From Rhodobiaceae bacterium UBA6963 (lineage in GTDB: Bacteria; Pseudomonadota; Alphaproteobacteria; RS24), in assembly GCA_002450335.1 (NCBI GenBank), contig DJZB01000029.1:6701-35562 (forward strand): a stretch of 28,862 nt of DNA, read 5' to 3'. This document shows, piece by piece, positions 7,569-15,428 of this stretch. A program made the translations under genes and the position numbers. How positions within the stretch are numbered: the stretch's first letter is position 1; every line of letters starts with the position of its first letter. Under the pieces are notes generated by a model, which was not told the origin of the DNA, made no database searches, and was given only the letters and a program-made list of their open reading frames with translations.

Positions 7569-7593
7569 GGGTTGAGAATTGAACTCTCAACCC
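7569..7593. terminator. 9-bp hairpin after the acyl-CoA dehydrogenase pair
   Basis: GGGTTGAGA (7569-7577) and TCTCAACCC (7585-7593) pair perfectly around a 7-base loop, 20 bases after the stop codon. There is no T-run directly after it on either strand, so it may be a 3' end-protecting hairpin or a weak terminator. A second short stem GGGCA/TGCCC with CTTTT behind it lies at 7644-7660 and could help to end the transcript. The remainder of 7594-7718 shows no gene. Confidence 0.5.
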
Positions 7594-7718
7594 CAAAATC
7601 CTAAGTTTGAAAAATCTTTTCATCCATATAACTGATAAAGATAGGGCAATTTGCCCCTTTTGTGCTTTGGATGTCAGTGATATAGTGTGCAAATATAAAT
7701 AAATATTGGGGTAAATCT

Positions 7719-7943
7719 ATGTCTGATGAGAATGAAGAACGCGAACGCATAACTGTCTTAGCCAAGGATTTCACCCCTGCTGCCATGGAATTCCACAGAA
7801 GCCATATGGCTGAAAAAGGTTTTCGCATGGAAGGCAGTATCGTTCAGAGACGCTTTCAGATGCTTGAAGGCATGCAGGAACCTCAAGACCTTTTCGAAGG
7901 CGAACCCTTTTATGCCGTCACATTTGTGCGCGACAAAGATTAA
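7719..7943 (+). CDS. Small conserved-looking hypothetical protein
   Basis: A 74-residue soluble protein of unknown family. Its N-terminus is acidic and charged (MSDENEERERITVLAKDF), the middle is helical (EFHRSHMAEKGFRMEG), and the end FEGEPFYAVTFVRDKD looks like a beta strand. The spacing and composition suggest a compact alpha/beta domain. No catalytic or metal motif stands out. A weak ribosome binding site (TTGGGG) lies eight bases before the ATG, and the codon choice matches neighbouring genes, so it is probably real. It stands alone between the acyl-CoA dehydrogenase genes and hemA, about 120 bases from hemA. Confidence 0.65.
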   Translation: MSDENEERERITVLAKDFTPAAMEFHRSHMAEKGFRMEGSIVQRRFQMLEGMQEPQDLFEGEPFYAVTFVRDKD

Positions 7944-8063
7944 CCCAGAAATACGGCTCTGAAACCCAAACTGCGGCATTTAGACTGTTATCATTATCTT
8001 ACTTGCTCGCCAATGACACAGCGTCTAGTTTAACAAAAATTTCAATACACAAGTTTTGGTATA

Positions 8064-9299
8064 ATGAACTACGACAGATATTTTAATAAAGCTTTAAACG
8101 CACTCCACGAGGAAGGTCGTTATCGCGTCTTCACAGACCTGGCACGTCAGGTTGGACGTTTTCCAAAAGCTCTGGATTATTCCCATAATCCACCGCGTGA
8201 AATAACTGTCTGGTGTTCAAATGACTATCTTGGCATGGGTCAAAATCAGCATGTGACGACAGCCATGAAGCATGCGATTGAAACTCTCGGCGCGGGTGCC
8301 GGCGGCACACGCAACATCTCAGGGACTCATCATCTAATCATTGAACTTGAGACAGAACTTGCCGATCTTCACAGTAAAGAAGGCGCATTGGTTTTCACAT
8401 CCGGTTATGTCTCTAATGAAGCCACAATCTCCACACTCGGTCGGGTTCTTCCCGATTGCCTCATACTTTCTGACGAGCTAAACCACGCCTCCATGATCGC
8501 CGGTGTGAAAAACTCAGGGGCGACGAAGCGTATCTGGCGCCATAATGATTTGGAGCATCTTGAGCAATTACTCCAAGAAGCGGGCGAATTACGTCCTAAA
8601 CTGATTGCCTTTGAGAGCGTTTATTCCATGGATGGCGATATAGCGCCGATTAAGGAAATATGTGACCTTGCAAAACGCTATAACGCCCTCACCTATCTTG
8701 ATGAAGTGCATGCCGTTGGCATGTATGGCAAGAGAGGCGGTGGAATTGCCGACCAATTGGAATTAATGGAGCGTGTTGATATTATCGAGGGCACACTTGC
8801 TAAAGCCTTTGGTATTATGGGCGGATATGTTACCGCGAGTTCCACTATCATTGACACAATACGTTCCTACGCGCCGGGCTTTATCTTTACCACCTCATTA
8901 CCACCGGCAATCGCTGCCGGGGCAACTGCGAGCATTCGCCATCTCAAAACAGCTAATGATTTGAGAGAAAAGCATCAGGAACAAGTCGCCAAGCTTAAAA
9001 CCAAGCTCACAGAAGCGAATTTGCCAATTTTGCCGACTGAAACCCATATTGTGCCACTTATGGTTTGTGACCCAATTTTATGTAAAGCCGCGTCTGACCG
9101 CCTCATGGAAAAGCACGGCATTTACATTCAGCCGATTAATTACCCGACTGTTACAAGAGGGACGGAACGCCTAAGAATTACCCCGTCACCCCTGCATGAC
9201 GACATCATGATTGACGAGTTGGTCCATGCCGTAACCGAAGTCTGGGAAGCGTTGGATATTGCGTCTTTGACTAAGGGTCGTCTTGCAGAAGCTATTTAA
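8064..9299 (+). CDS. hemA: 5-aminolevulinate synthase
   Basis: A 411-residue PLP-dependent enzyme, the usual length for the alphaproteobacterial form. It condenses glycine and succinyl-CoA to 5-aminolevulinate, the first step of haem synthesis in this group. Markers are the N-terminal MNYDRYFNKAL, CSNDYLGMGQ, the glycine-rich GAGAGGTRNISGTHH (76-90), LDEVHAVGMYG with the cofactor-contacting aspartate and histidine (213-216), and the PLP-binding lysine K247 in EGTLAKAFG. There is no good Shine-Dalgarno sequence before the ATG, but the start gives the conserved N-terminus. The ferrochelatase gene follows after four bases, so the first and last enzymes of haem synthesis are co-expressed. Confidence 0.97.
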   Translation: MNYDRYFNKALNALHEEGRYRVFTDLARQVGRFPKALDYSHNPPREITVWCSNDYLGMGQNQHVTTAMKHAIETLGAGAGGTRNISGTHHLIIELETELADLHSKEGALVFTSGYVSNEATISTLGRVLPDCLILSDELNHASMIAGVKNSGATKRIWRHNDLEHLEQLLQEAGELRPKLIAFESVYSMDGDIAPIKEICDLAKRYNALTYLDEVHAVGMYGKRGGGIADQLELMERVDIIEGTLAKAFGIMGGYVTASSTIIDTIRSYAPGFIFTTSLPPAIAAGATASIRHLKTANDLREKHQEQVAKLKTKLTEANLPILPTETHIVPLMVCDPILCKAASDRLMEKHGIYIQPINYPTVTRGTERLRITPSPLHDDIMIDELVHAVTEVWEALDIASLTKGRLAEAI

Positions 9300-9303
9300 G
9301 TAA

Positions 9304-10326
9304 ATGTTACCTGACACGCATCCTGATGTCGCCTTTGGAAAAACCGGGTTATTGCTGGTCAATCTCGGTACACCAGACAGCCCTGATGCCAAAGGACTTC
9401 GTCCTTATCTAAAGCAGTTTCTGAGCGATAAGAGGGTTATAGAAGCACCTTCCCTCATCTGGCAGCCAATTCTTCGTGGTATAATTTTAAACACGCGCCC
9501 ACGTAAATCGGCACGCGCATATGCAAAAATCTGGGATACTGAAACCCATGAAAGCCCTCTTAGGCGTTATACACGCGAACAGGCTGAAGGCCTCACCAAG
9601 CTATTTAAAAAAGATAAAACTGATGTGCAGGTAGCCTGGGCAATGCGTTATGGAAATCCGTCAATTGCCGAAGGACTTGAAGGCCTCCGCGCCTCAGGAT
9701 GCACTCAAATTTCAGTGATATCGCTTTATCCTCAGTATAGCGCCAGTACAACTGCCAGCGTAAATGACGAGGTTTTCCGTTGTCTGCTGAAAATGCGGTG
9801 GCAACCGGCTTTGCGCACGGCCGGCCCTTGGCATGACCACCCCTCCTATATTGATGCTTTGGCAAAATCGGTCAAAAAACATATTTCAAAGCTAGGCTGG
9901 AAACCGGATTACCTGGTTGCGTCCTTTCACGGCCTCCCAGTGGCCTATTTTGAAAAGGGTGACCCCTATCATTGCCATTGTGCCAAGACGGCGCGTCTTT
10001 TAAGAGAAAGACTCGGCATGAAAGATGATAATTTCAAACTGACATTTCAGTCGCGATTTGGCCCCACAAAATGGCTCGAACCCTACACAGAAGCGACACT
10101 TCGCGAACTTGGCGAAGCCGGACATAAAAATATTGCAGTGATCACCCCCGGATTTATTTCTGACTGTGTGGAAACACTTGAAGAAATAGCTATTGAAGCC
10201 CGCGAAACCTTTATGGAAGCAGGCGGTGAGAACTTCTCAACCGTCCCATGCCTCAATAGTTCACCAGAAAGCATCAAGCTTTTGGCTGAATTGGCACACG
10301 CCGAACTTGCGGGATGGATTTCCTAA
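9304..10326 (+). CDS. hemH: Ferrochelatase
   Basis: A 340-residue protein with the whole ferrochelatase pattern: GLLLVNLGTPDSP at the start, YPQYSASTT, the metal-site histidine H209 in VASFHGLP, the YHCHCAKTA segment and the acidic CVETLEEI near residue 290. It inserts Fe2+ into protoporphyrin IX to give haem. The gene begins four bases after hemA and both are probably translated from one mRNA. The cysteines in CHC (224-226) are at the place where some bacterial ferrochelatases differ, but I cannot say from sequence whether they bind a cluster. Confidence 0.96.
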   Translation: MLPDTHPDVAFGKTGLLLVNLGTPDSPDAKGLRPYLKQFLSDKRVIEAPSLIWQPILRGIILNTRPRKSARAYAKIWDTETHESPLRRYTREQAEGLTKLFKKDKTDVQVAWAMRYGNPSIAEGLEGLRASGCTQISVISLYPQYSASTTASVNDEVFRCLLKMRWQPALRTAGPWHDHPSYIDALAKSVKKHISKLGWKPDYLVASFHGLPVAYFEKGDPYHCHCAKTARLLRERLGMKDDNFKLTFQSRFGPTKWLEPYTEATLRELGEAGHKNIAVITPGFISDCVETLEEIAIEARETFMEAGGENFSTVPCLNSSPESIKLLAELAHAELAGWIS

Positions 10327-10377
10327 TTTAAGTTACCTGACTTGTATTTCCACATTGTTCGCGGTAAGGGAATAAAT

Positions 10378-10713
10378 ATGACAGATTATTGGTATCCTCT
10401 GCTTGCATTACCCGTTACCCAGAAAGAAATTTTGCTTCTTATACTGGCAATACTCCTTATGGGGCTTTTTAGAAGACCAAATAATCCACTATTAGCGGCT
10501 TTGATAGCAGTTTGCTTCACGTTGATTGCTAAATCAGTCTTATTCAACCTGAGACCCGATGGGGACCTTCAAACTCTTGATATGCTGTCTTATTTGCTTT
10601 CCGTCTCGCTCGGTGAGTTACTGTCACGCTATATTGTGTTGTTACTAGGTGTCCTTATTTTCCGCAGGCTTGTTAAGCAATTTCTCCCCCGAAGATTTTT
10701 TTCCAGAAATTAA
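10378..10713 (+). CDS. Small integral membrane protein, unknown
   Basis: A 111-residue hydrophobic protein with about three membrane segments: residues 17-31 (ILLLILAILLMGLF), 38-55 (LLAALIAVCFTLIAKSVL) and 80-97 (SRYIVLLLGVLIFRRLV). A short polar loop FNLRPDGDLQTLD lies between the second and third. The C-terminus is strongly basic (RRLVKQFLPRRFFSRN) and should lie in the cytoplasm. AAGGG followed by seven bases precedes the chosen ATG; an earlier in-frame ATG at 10342 has no such site. I do not recognise the family. It follows hemH at a distance of 51 bases and may be in the same transcript. Confidence 0.7.
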   Translation: MTDYWYPLLALPVTQKEILLLILAILLMGLFRRPNNPLLAALIAVCFTLIAKSVLFNLRPDGDLQTLDMLSYLLSVSLGELLSRYIVLLLGVLIFRRLVKQFLPRRFFSRN

Positions 10714-10739
10714 TTGGTCTTTTCCTTTATGCGGCCTAA

Positions 10740-10768
10740 TTGAAATATTGGATGCGCCTAACTATATG
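10740..10768 (+). promoter_or_regulatory. Candidate promoter of the cold-shock gene
   Basis: TTGAAA (10740-10745) and TATATG (10763-10768) are spaced by 17 bases. Transcription would begin near 10775 and give an untranslated leader of about 55 bases that includes the hairpin at 10801-10817. A long structured leader is common for cold-shock genes. Confidence 0.45.
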
Positions 10769-10800
10769 CGGCTTAACGGCATCCTTCCGCTTTTTAAGCA

Positions 10801-10817
10801 CTCCCAAATATTGGGAG
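10801..10817 (+). promoter_or_regulatory. Hairpin just before the cold-shock ribosome binding site
   Basis: CTCCCAA (10801-10807) pairs perfectly with TTGGGAG (10811-10817) over a 3-base loop. The Shine-Dalgarno sequence GGAG (10821-10824) follows three bases later. The CTCCC arm is also complementary to that GGAG, so an alternative fold could mask the ribosome binding site, which is the layout of a temperature-sensing or CspA-autoregulated leader. The regulatory role is inferred. Confidence 0.5.
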
Positions 10818-10830
10818 CACGGAGAATACA

Positions 10831-11058
10831 ATGAATACTGGTATCGTTAAATGGTTCAACACCGTCAAGGGTTACGGCTTTATTACACCTGATGATGGGA
10901 CACCCGATGCTTTCGTGCATATTACTGCAGTACAAGAATCCGGGTTACGTCTTATTGTCGAAGGCCAAAGATTGAAATACCAAATGATCGAGAGCAAAAA
11001 CGGCAAACTTGCAGCCGGAAATCTCGAACTTGTTGGTGAAGAACAAGAGGCTGTCTAA
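10831..11058 (+). CDS. Cold-shock domain protein (CspA family)
   Basis: A 75-residue single cold-shock domain, the standard length. The RNA-binding motifs are clear: KGYGFI (RNP1, residues 13-18) and AFVHI (RNP2, about 27-31), after the typical start GIVKWFNTVKGYG. The protein should bind single-stranded RNA or DNA and melt RNA hairpins. It is preceded by a good ribosome binding site and a hairpin leader, and is followed 71 bases later by a gene whose start is locked in a strong hairpin. That placement may not be accidental. A paralogue number (cspA, cspB and so on) cannot be assigned. Confidence 0.95.
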   Translation: MNTGIVKWFNTVKGYGFITPDDGTPDAFVHITAVQESGLRLIVEGQRLKYQMIESKNGKLAAGNLELVGEEQEAV

Positions 11059-11094
11059 CTTACAGCACGCTCTATTTGTTTTGTCCCATTTCCA

Positions 11095-11134
11095 GATATG
11101 ATACAATCTCACTAAAATGAGGTTGTATCATGTC
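11095..11134 (+). promoter_or_regulatory. 17-bp inverted repeat covering SD and start codon of the DUF1330 gene
   Basis: The arms 11095-11111 and 11118-11134 pair at all 17 positions in RNA (15 Watson-Crick pairs and two G-U pairs, 11107/11122 and 11097/11132) around the 6-base loop CTAAAA. The second arm contains the Shine-Dalgarno sequence TGAGG (11118-11122) and the ATG at 11130, both fully paired. If transcribed from upstream, translation would be shut until the stem is opened. Alternatively TACAAT (11102-11107) could be a -10 box, which would place the repeat as a DNA operator across the transcription start. Confidence 0.7.
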
Positions 11135-11483
11135 ACTTTATCCAACCGACGAACAGGTAGATGCCTTAAAAGCAGGTAACAGCAACGACAAGGTTGTGAT
11201 GTTAAATCTGCTTAAGTTTAAAAATTATGCATCTTATGCAGAATATGGGAAGCGTGTAGAGGCTATCCTTCCCAATTATGGCGGACAAGTTTTGTTTAGA
11301 GGCGCTGTGCGCAGTGTTTTTATTGGCGATAACGTTCCAAATTTTGAAGCAGTTTTGCTTGTTGAATACGCCAATCATAACAAATTCCTTGAAATGACAA
11401 ACTCTGAAGAGTATCTAAGTTTACATCATTTTCGTGAAGACGGGCTTGAAAGTCAGTGGCTTTTGTCCCTCTCCACTTTCTAG
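11130..11483 (+). CDS. DUF1330 domain-containing protein
   Basis: A 117-residue protein of the DUF1330 family, small ferredoxin-like-fold (dimeric alpha-beta barrel) proteins. The family signature is seen in VVMLNLLKFK (residues 22-31), then ASYAEYGKRVEAILPNYGGQ, then VLLVEYANHNKFLEMTNSEEY. The molecular function of the family is not established. The start codon is set by TGAGG seven bases before the ATG, and both are inside the inverted repeat described separately. The gene is alone between the cold-shock gene and a glutaredoxin gene, all on the plus strand. Confidence 0.85.
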   Translation: MSLYPTDEQVDALKAGNSNDKVVMLNLLKFKNYASYAEYGKRVEAILPNYGGQVLFRGAVRSVFIGDNVPNFEAVLLVEYANHNKFLEMTNSEEYLSLHHFREDGLESQWLLSLSTF

Positions 11484-11535
11484 TTGAGGGCTTCATAATA
11501 GAAAGTCACCTCATAAATAAGAACTGATAGACACT

Positions 11536-11793
11536 ATGAAAAAAATTGAAATATACACGACCAACACATGCCCTTTTTGTTTTGCTGCCAAAGACCTTTT
11601 GACCAAGAAAAATCTGGACTTTACTGAAGTGGATTTATCAGGTGATGCCGCAGGACGCGCAGCACTGAAAGATAGGCTGGATGGGTTGACCTCCGTACCG
11701 CAAATTTTTATCGGAGATACGCATATAGGCGGATGTGATGACCTCTACGAGCTGGAAAACTCAGGCAAACTGAGCACGCTTCTTGATGCGTAA
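11536..11793 (+). CDS. grxC: Glutaredoxin 3, dithiol type
   Basis: An 85-residue glutaredoxin. The redox centre is C12-P-F-C15 (TNTCPFCFAAK), with the cis-proline stretch SVPQIFIG and the glutathione-contacting GGCDDLYELE near the C-terminus. It reduces protein disulfides and mixed disulfides using glutathione in the cytoplasm. The central active-site residue after proline is phenylalanine rather than the more common tyrosine, which is a normal variation. It ends nine bases from the end of the convergent rodA gene, so there is no room for a separate terminator. Confidence 0.93.
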   Translation: MKKIEIYTTNTCPFCFAAKDLLTKKNLDFTEVDLSGDAAGRAALKDRLDGLTSVPQIFIGDTHIGGCDDLYELENSGKLSTLLDA

Positions 11794-11802
11794 ACTTTAA
11801 GG

Positions 11803-12930
11803 CTATTTGACAGATAATTCTGTATATCTGTTGACCTGAACATTTAACAAAAGTCCCATACCAAACAGCACAGTCATCATGGACGTTCCGCCATAAGACA
11901 TAAGCGGTAACGGCACGCCTACCACAGGAAGTAGCCCGATTACCATTGCAACGTTCACAAACAAATAAATAAAGAACGAGACACTGATACTCATTGCCAA
12001 GATACGGGCAAATGCACTGCGTGCTTGTGTGGCGATAAAATAGCCCATCAGTAAAATCATTAAATACATGGCAAGTAAAATTAATGCCCCATAAAGCCCC
12101 ATTTCTTCAGCGTACATGGTGAAGATAAAATCCGTATGTTTTTCCGGCAGAAAGTTAAGGTGACTTTGAGTGCCCTGCATAAAGCCTTTACCGCTCAACC
12201 CACCCGATCCGATAGCAATTTTGGATTGAAGAATATGATATCCGGAACCGAGCGGATCTGTATCCGGGTCAAGAAATGTCAAAACCCGCTTGCGTTGATA
12301 GTCCAGCAACATGGTCCATGTTATCCAACCTGCCGGAATAAGAGCTAGCCCACCGGCGAAAAAATAACGCCAACTCAACCCGGCAAGGAAAAGTGTGCTT
12401 ACCCCAATCAATGAGAAGAGAATTGACGTCCCAAGATCAGGTTGTTTAAAAATCAGGAATGTAGGGACAATAATCATTAAAAGCGGCAAAGCCAACCATT
12501 GAGGACGGGATATGTTTTTCATTGGCAAATTATGATAATAACGCGCCAGCGCCAGCATCAGTCCCACACGCATCGGTTCGGACGGCTGAATAGTCACCAA
12601 CCCCAAATCAAGCCATCTTTTTGCGCCCATCATCTGATCGCCAAAAAATTCAACCGATAGCAAAGCAAGTAAGCCAATCACATAGACAAAATATGCGATG
12701 CGAAACCAAACCTTAATATCAATAATCGCTACGGTAATCATAAAGGCAAGCCCAACAATTAATCGGGTTAAGTGACGAATTGACCAAGGCTCAAAGCTGC
12801 CATCTGCAACCGAATATAACATCATCACCCCAATCAAGCTGATAGAGGCAATGAGAATCACAAGTAACCAATTTAGCGACGCCAAACGCCCTTGAAACGA
12901 ATTTAAACGCGGAGAAAAAAATTGACTCAT
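11803..12930 (-). CDS. rodA: Rod-shape glycosyltransferase RodA
   Basis: A 375-residue SEDS family membrane protein with about ten membrane segments. Conserved SEDS stretches are visible: QPSEPMRVGLMLALARYY, FKQPDLGTSILF (with the catalytically important aspartate of the periplasmic loop), LGSGYHILQSKIAIGSGGLSGKGFMQGTQSHLNFLPEKHTDFIF (given here by its key parts QSKIAIGSGG and PEKHTDF) and VVGVPLPLMSYGGTSM. It polymerises lipid II into glycan strands during cell elongation together with PBP2. The start overlaps the end of mrdA by four bases and it is the last gene of the mre operon. Confidence 0.96.
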   Translation of the reverse strand: MSQFFSPRLNSFQGRLASLNWLLVILIASISLIGVMMLYSVADGSFEPWSIRHLTRLIVGLAFMITVAIIDIKVWFRIAYFVYVIGLLALLSVEFFGDQMMGAKRWLDLGLVTIQPSEPMRVGLMLALARYYHNLPMKNISRPQWLALPLLMIIVPTFLIFKQPDLGTSILFSLIGVSTLFLAGLSWRYFFAGGLALIPAGWITWTMLLDYQRKRVLTFLDPDTDPLGSGYHILQSKIAIGSGGLSGKGFMQGTQSHLNFLPEKHTDFIFTMYAEEMGLYGALILLAMYLMILLMGYFIATQARSAFARILAMSISVSFFIYLFVNVAMVIGLLPVVGVPLPLMSYGGTSMMTVLFGMGLLLNVQVNRYTELSVK

Positions 12931-14870
12931 GCTTTCCCCGCCTTTGTTTTTATCGTTTTGTTAAACGCATTGGCGCGCGCAGTTTTAGTTTTGTTAGGCT
13001 GTCGATCTCGTTCCAGTGCCATTTTTAAAAGTTTTTGAGCGATTGGGGCCGCTACTTTTGATCCACTCCCACCATGCTCAACAACAACAGCGACGGCATA
13101 TTTCGGATTTTTAACAGGCGCAAAACCGACAAAAAGAGCATGGTCACGCAAATGCCAATCGAGCTCTTCATTTGGAATAATGCCCGACTCGCGTTCATCT
13201 TTACTGATACGCCGCACCTGAACCGTGCCGGTTTTACCTGCGGATGCCACCCCTCTGAGATTAAAACGAGATCCGAAAGCCGTGCCATCCGGATTATTCA
13301 CCACGCTCGTCATAGCTTTATGCATTAATTTGATATGCTCGGGGTCAACTTGAATAAGCGTGTTCTTTTCAGCAGCATCCATATCCGTTGAGATAATATC
13401 TTCATTGGCTCTGGAAACATTTTGATCATTAGCTACAACATCCTCAGGGTCTATCAAAAGCTTAGGCACGACTGCCTTGCCACCATTGGCAATGCGCGCA
13501 GTCATCACAGCAAGTTGAATGGGTGTAACCAGCATATAACCCTGCCCTATGCCGGCAATAAGTGTTTCCCCTGTCTGCCATGAGGCATCCAGATTTGCAC
13601 GCTTCCAGTCTCGGCCGGGAATTAGACCTTTTTTCTCACCAAAAGCCCCCGGAATAGAGGGGCTGCCCAGTCCAAACTTTTTGGCAACCTTTTCAATCGG
13701 GTCAATGCCAAGGCGTCGCGCCAATTCATAGAAATAAACATCACAGGAATTTGTTATGGCGTCATGCATATTCATTGCGCCATGCCCCTCATGCTCCCAG
13801 CAATGGAAGGTATCACCACCAAGTTCGTATTGCCCTTCACAGACAATCTTTTCATTTGGAGTAATAACTTTTTCTTCCAGCCCGGCTATGGCGATGAGCA
13901 TTTTGACTGTCGAGCCGGGGGCGTACTGACCGGCAATTGCCTTATTGATAAGAGGTTTGCGCTGGTCATCCAACAAACCATCCCATTCTCTTTGGCTCAG
14001 ACCTACCGTAAATTGATTGGGGTTGAAGGTCGGTGCTGACGCAATGGTCAAAACCTCTCCGCTGTTCACATCCATCATAACAACAGAACCGCTTTGTTCA
14101 CCAAGAAGGCGGATAGCTTCATTTTGTAGAGTGCTATCCATCGACATCATCAAATCTGCGCCCTGTGCACCCGGGTTGCGGGCCAGTTCACGAATTACCC
14201 GCCCGACATTGTTAACCTCAACACGTCGACTACCTGCAGAACCTCGTAACGTATCATCAAACTGTTTTTCAACACCGCTTTTACCAATCCGGAAGCCCGG
14301 GACTTTGAGTAGGGGATCATCTCTACGCAGATCTCGACCATCCGGTCGCCCGACATAACCAACCATATGTGAAAAAATATCGTCTTGAGGGTAATAACGT
14401 AGCTTACCAACCTGTGGTTCCACCCCGGGTAAATGCGGCAAATTAAGATTAATGGCAGCGAATTGTTCCCATTCAAGATTCTCAGCTACCGTGAATGGAA
14501 CAAATCCACGACTTCTTGGAATATCGCGTAATAGACGTTTGCGGCGCGAAGGTGAGATAGGCACGAGCTTCTCAAGAACACGCAATGTTTCAATCGGGTC
14601 TTTGGTTTGCTCTGGTATCATCACCACCTGAAAATTGGGGCGGTTGGTTGCAATTTCTTGCCCGTAACGGTCAAGAATTCTGCCTCGCAACGGGGCAATA
14701 AGACCGATATTTACGCGGTTATTTTCAGCCAGAATGCCATACTGATCTGCCTGCGTTACTTGCAAATATTGCAAACGTGCTGCCAGCAGACCAAAAAAGC
14801 CAAGTTGACCCAACCCCAAAATCATAGCACGTCGGGAAAATATCTGGGTATCTGTCTCTGGCGAATACAA
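12927..14870 (-). CDS. mrdA: Penicillin-binding protein 2
   Basis: A 647-residue class B penicillin-binding protein. A short cytoplasmic tail and one membrane anchor (about residues 14-32) are followed by the pedestal domain with RGRILDRYGQEIATN. The transpeptidase domain has the three active-site motifs S320-T-V-K323, S375-C-D377 and K546-T-G-T549. The SxD second motif is normal for PBP2. It cross-links peptidoglycan for elongation in complex with RodA. The C-terminal tail after about residue 620 is lysine-rich and low in complexity (KTKTARANAFNKTIKTKAGKA lies in its last 25 residues). It lies four bases after mreD and overlaps rodA by four bases. Confidence 0.96.
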   Translation of the reverse strand: MYSPETDTQIFSRRAMILGLGQLGFFGLLAARLQYLQVTQADQYGILAENNRVNIGLIAPLRGRILDRYGQEIATNRPNFQVVMIPEQTKDPIETLRVLEKLVPISPSRRKRLLRDIPRSRGFVPFTVAENLEWEQFAAINLNLPHLPGVEPQVGKLRYYPQDDIFSHMVGYVGRPDGRDLRRDDPLLKVPGFRIGKSGVEKQFDDTLRGSAGSRRVEVNNVGRVIRELARNPGAQGADLMMSMDSTLQNEAIRLLGEQSGSVVMMDVNSGEVLTIASAPTFNPNQFTVGLSQREWDGLLDDQRKPLINKAIAGQYAPGSTVKMLIAIAGLEEKVITPNEKIVCEGQYELGGDTFHCWEHEGHGAMNMHDAITNSCDVYFYELARRLGIDPIEKVAKKFGLGSPSIPGAFGEKKGLIPGRDWKRANLDASWQTGETLIAGIGQGYMLVTPIQLAVMTARIANGGKAVVPKLLIDPEDVVANDQNVSRANEDIISTDMDAAEKNTLIQVDPEHIKLMHKAMTSVVNNPDGTAFGSRFNLRGVASAGKTGTVQVRRISKDERESGIIPNEELDWHLRDHALFVGFAPVKNPKYAVAVVVEHGGSGSKVAAPIAQKLLKMALERDRQPNKTKTARANAFNKTIKTKAGKA

Positions 14871-14874
14871 TCGA

Positions 14875-15426
14875 TTATCTCCTAGCGGCTGAAGATGAAA
14901 TCATATTCTCTGTCATTTCAAACAGACGATAAAAAGGTATAAAGCAAATCACGGTTAAAATAAATGGCACCAAAATAACCTTAAATGCCGGCACACTGCC
15001 ATGTACCTGCCAGATAAGGAAATATGCAAGCAGATAGGAAAACAAACTAAAGAGTGAAAACACTGCCCATTTTGTAATCTTCCCACGAGTTAAAAGCGTT
15101 GTACCTTGCGAAGCGACAAAATAATGCAGGAGGATAAGAATAAGCGACCACATGCCCAGCGGCGTGCCGGTTAGAATATCCTCCAATAAACCAAGGAAAA
15201 AAATCAGATAGATAGAAAATCTGTCAGGATCAACAAGTGACCAGAAAAAGATTACAATTAAAATCAACCCGGGCGCAGGTACCACATCAAATAAATGCCC
15301 AACAGGTACTTTCGGAATCAAAATGCTTAAAACAGCAATAATTATTGGAAGGACTGATGGAAAAAGCCGGTTGCTTTCCTGGGGACGCCCGATTGTCTGG
15401 CGAAAATTTTTGTCTGAAAACGCCAT
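14875..15426 (-). CDS. mreD: Rod-shape determining protein MreD
   Basis: A 183-residue inner-membrane protein with five or six membrane segments (first near residues 23-40, last near 150-168), and little sequence conservation beyond FFLGLLEDILTGTPLGMWSL, the typical MreD core. It belongs to the elongasome between MreC and PBP2-RodA. It follows mreC by two bases and precedes mrdA by four, and position in the operon supports the call. The N-terminal 20 residues are polar and cytoplasmic. Confidence 0.92.
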   Translation of the reverse strand: MAFSDKNFRQTIGRPQESNRLFPSVLPIIIAVLSILIPKVPVGHLFDVVPAPGLILIVIFFWSLVDPDRFSIYLIFFLGLLEDILTGTPLGMWSLILILLHYFVASQGTTLLTRGKITKWAVFSLFSLFSYLLAYFLIWQVHGSVPAFKVILVPFILTVICFIPFYRLFEMTENMISSSAARR

Positions 15427-15428
15427 TA

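Noticed and set aside
7561..7620. A tRNA-like T arm on the minus strand (hairpin with loop GTTCAAT)
   Set aside because: The hairpin loop resembles a T loop, but the stem is 9 bp, and no anticodon arm, D arm or acceptor stem can be fitted on either side. It is kept only as a hairpin after the acyl-CoA dehydrogenase genes.
8058..8066. TATAAT at 8060-8065 just before hemA as a -10 box
   Set aside because: It overlaps the hemA ATG, so transcription would begin inside the gene and lose the conserved N-terminus; taken as coincidence.
10768..10795. Intrinsic terminator GCGG...CCGC followed by five T residues between the membrane-protein gene and the cold-shock gene
   Set aside because: The stem is only 4 bp with a 15-base loop and it overlaps the candidate -10 box; too weak to list as a feature.
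13549..14358. Plus-strand open frames opposite mrdA (up to 113 codons)
   Set aside because: The opposite strand encodes a complete PBP2 with all motifs; the plus-strand translations look like no protein family and are treated as shadows.
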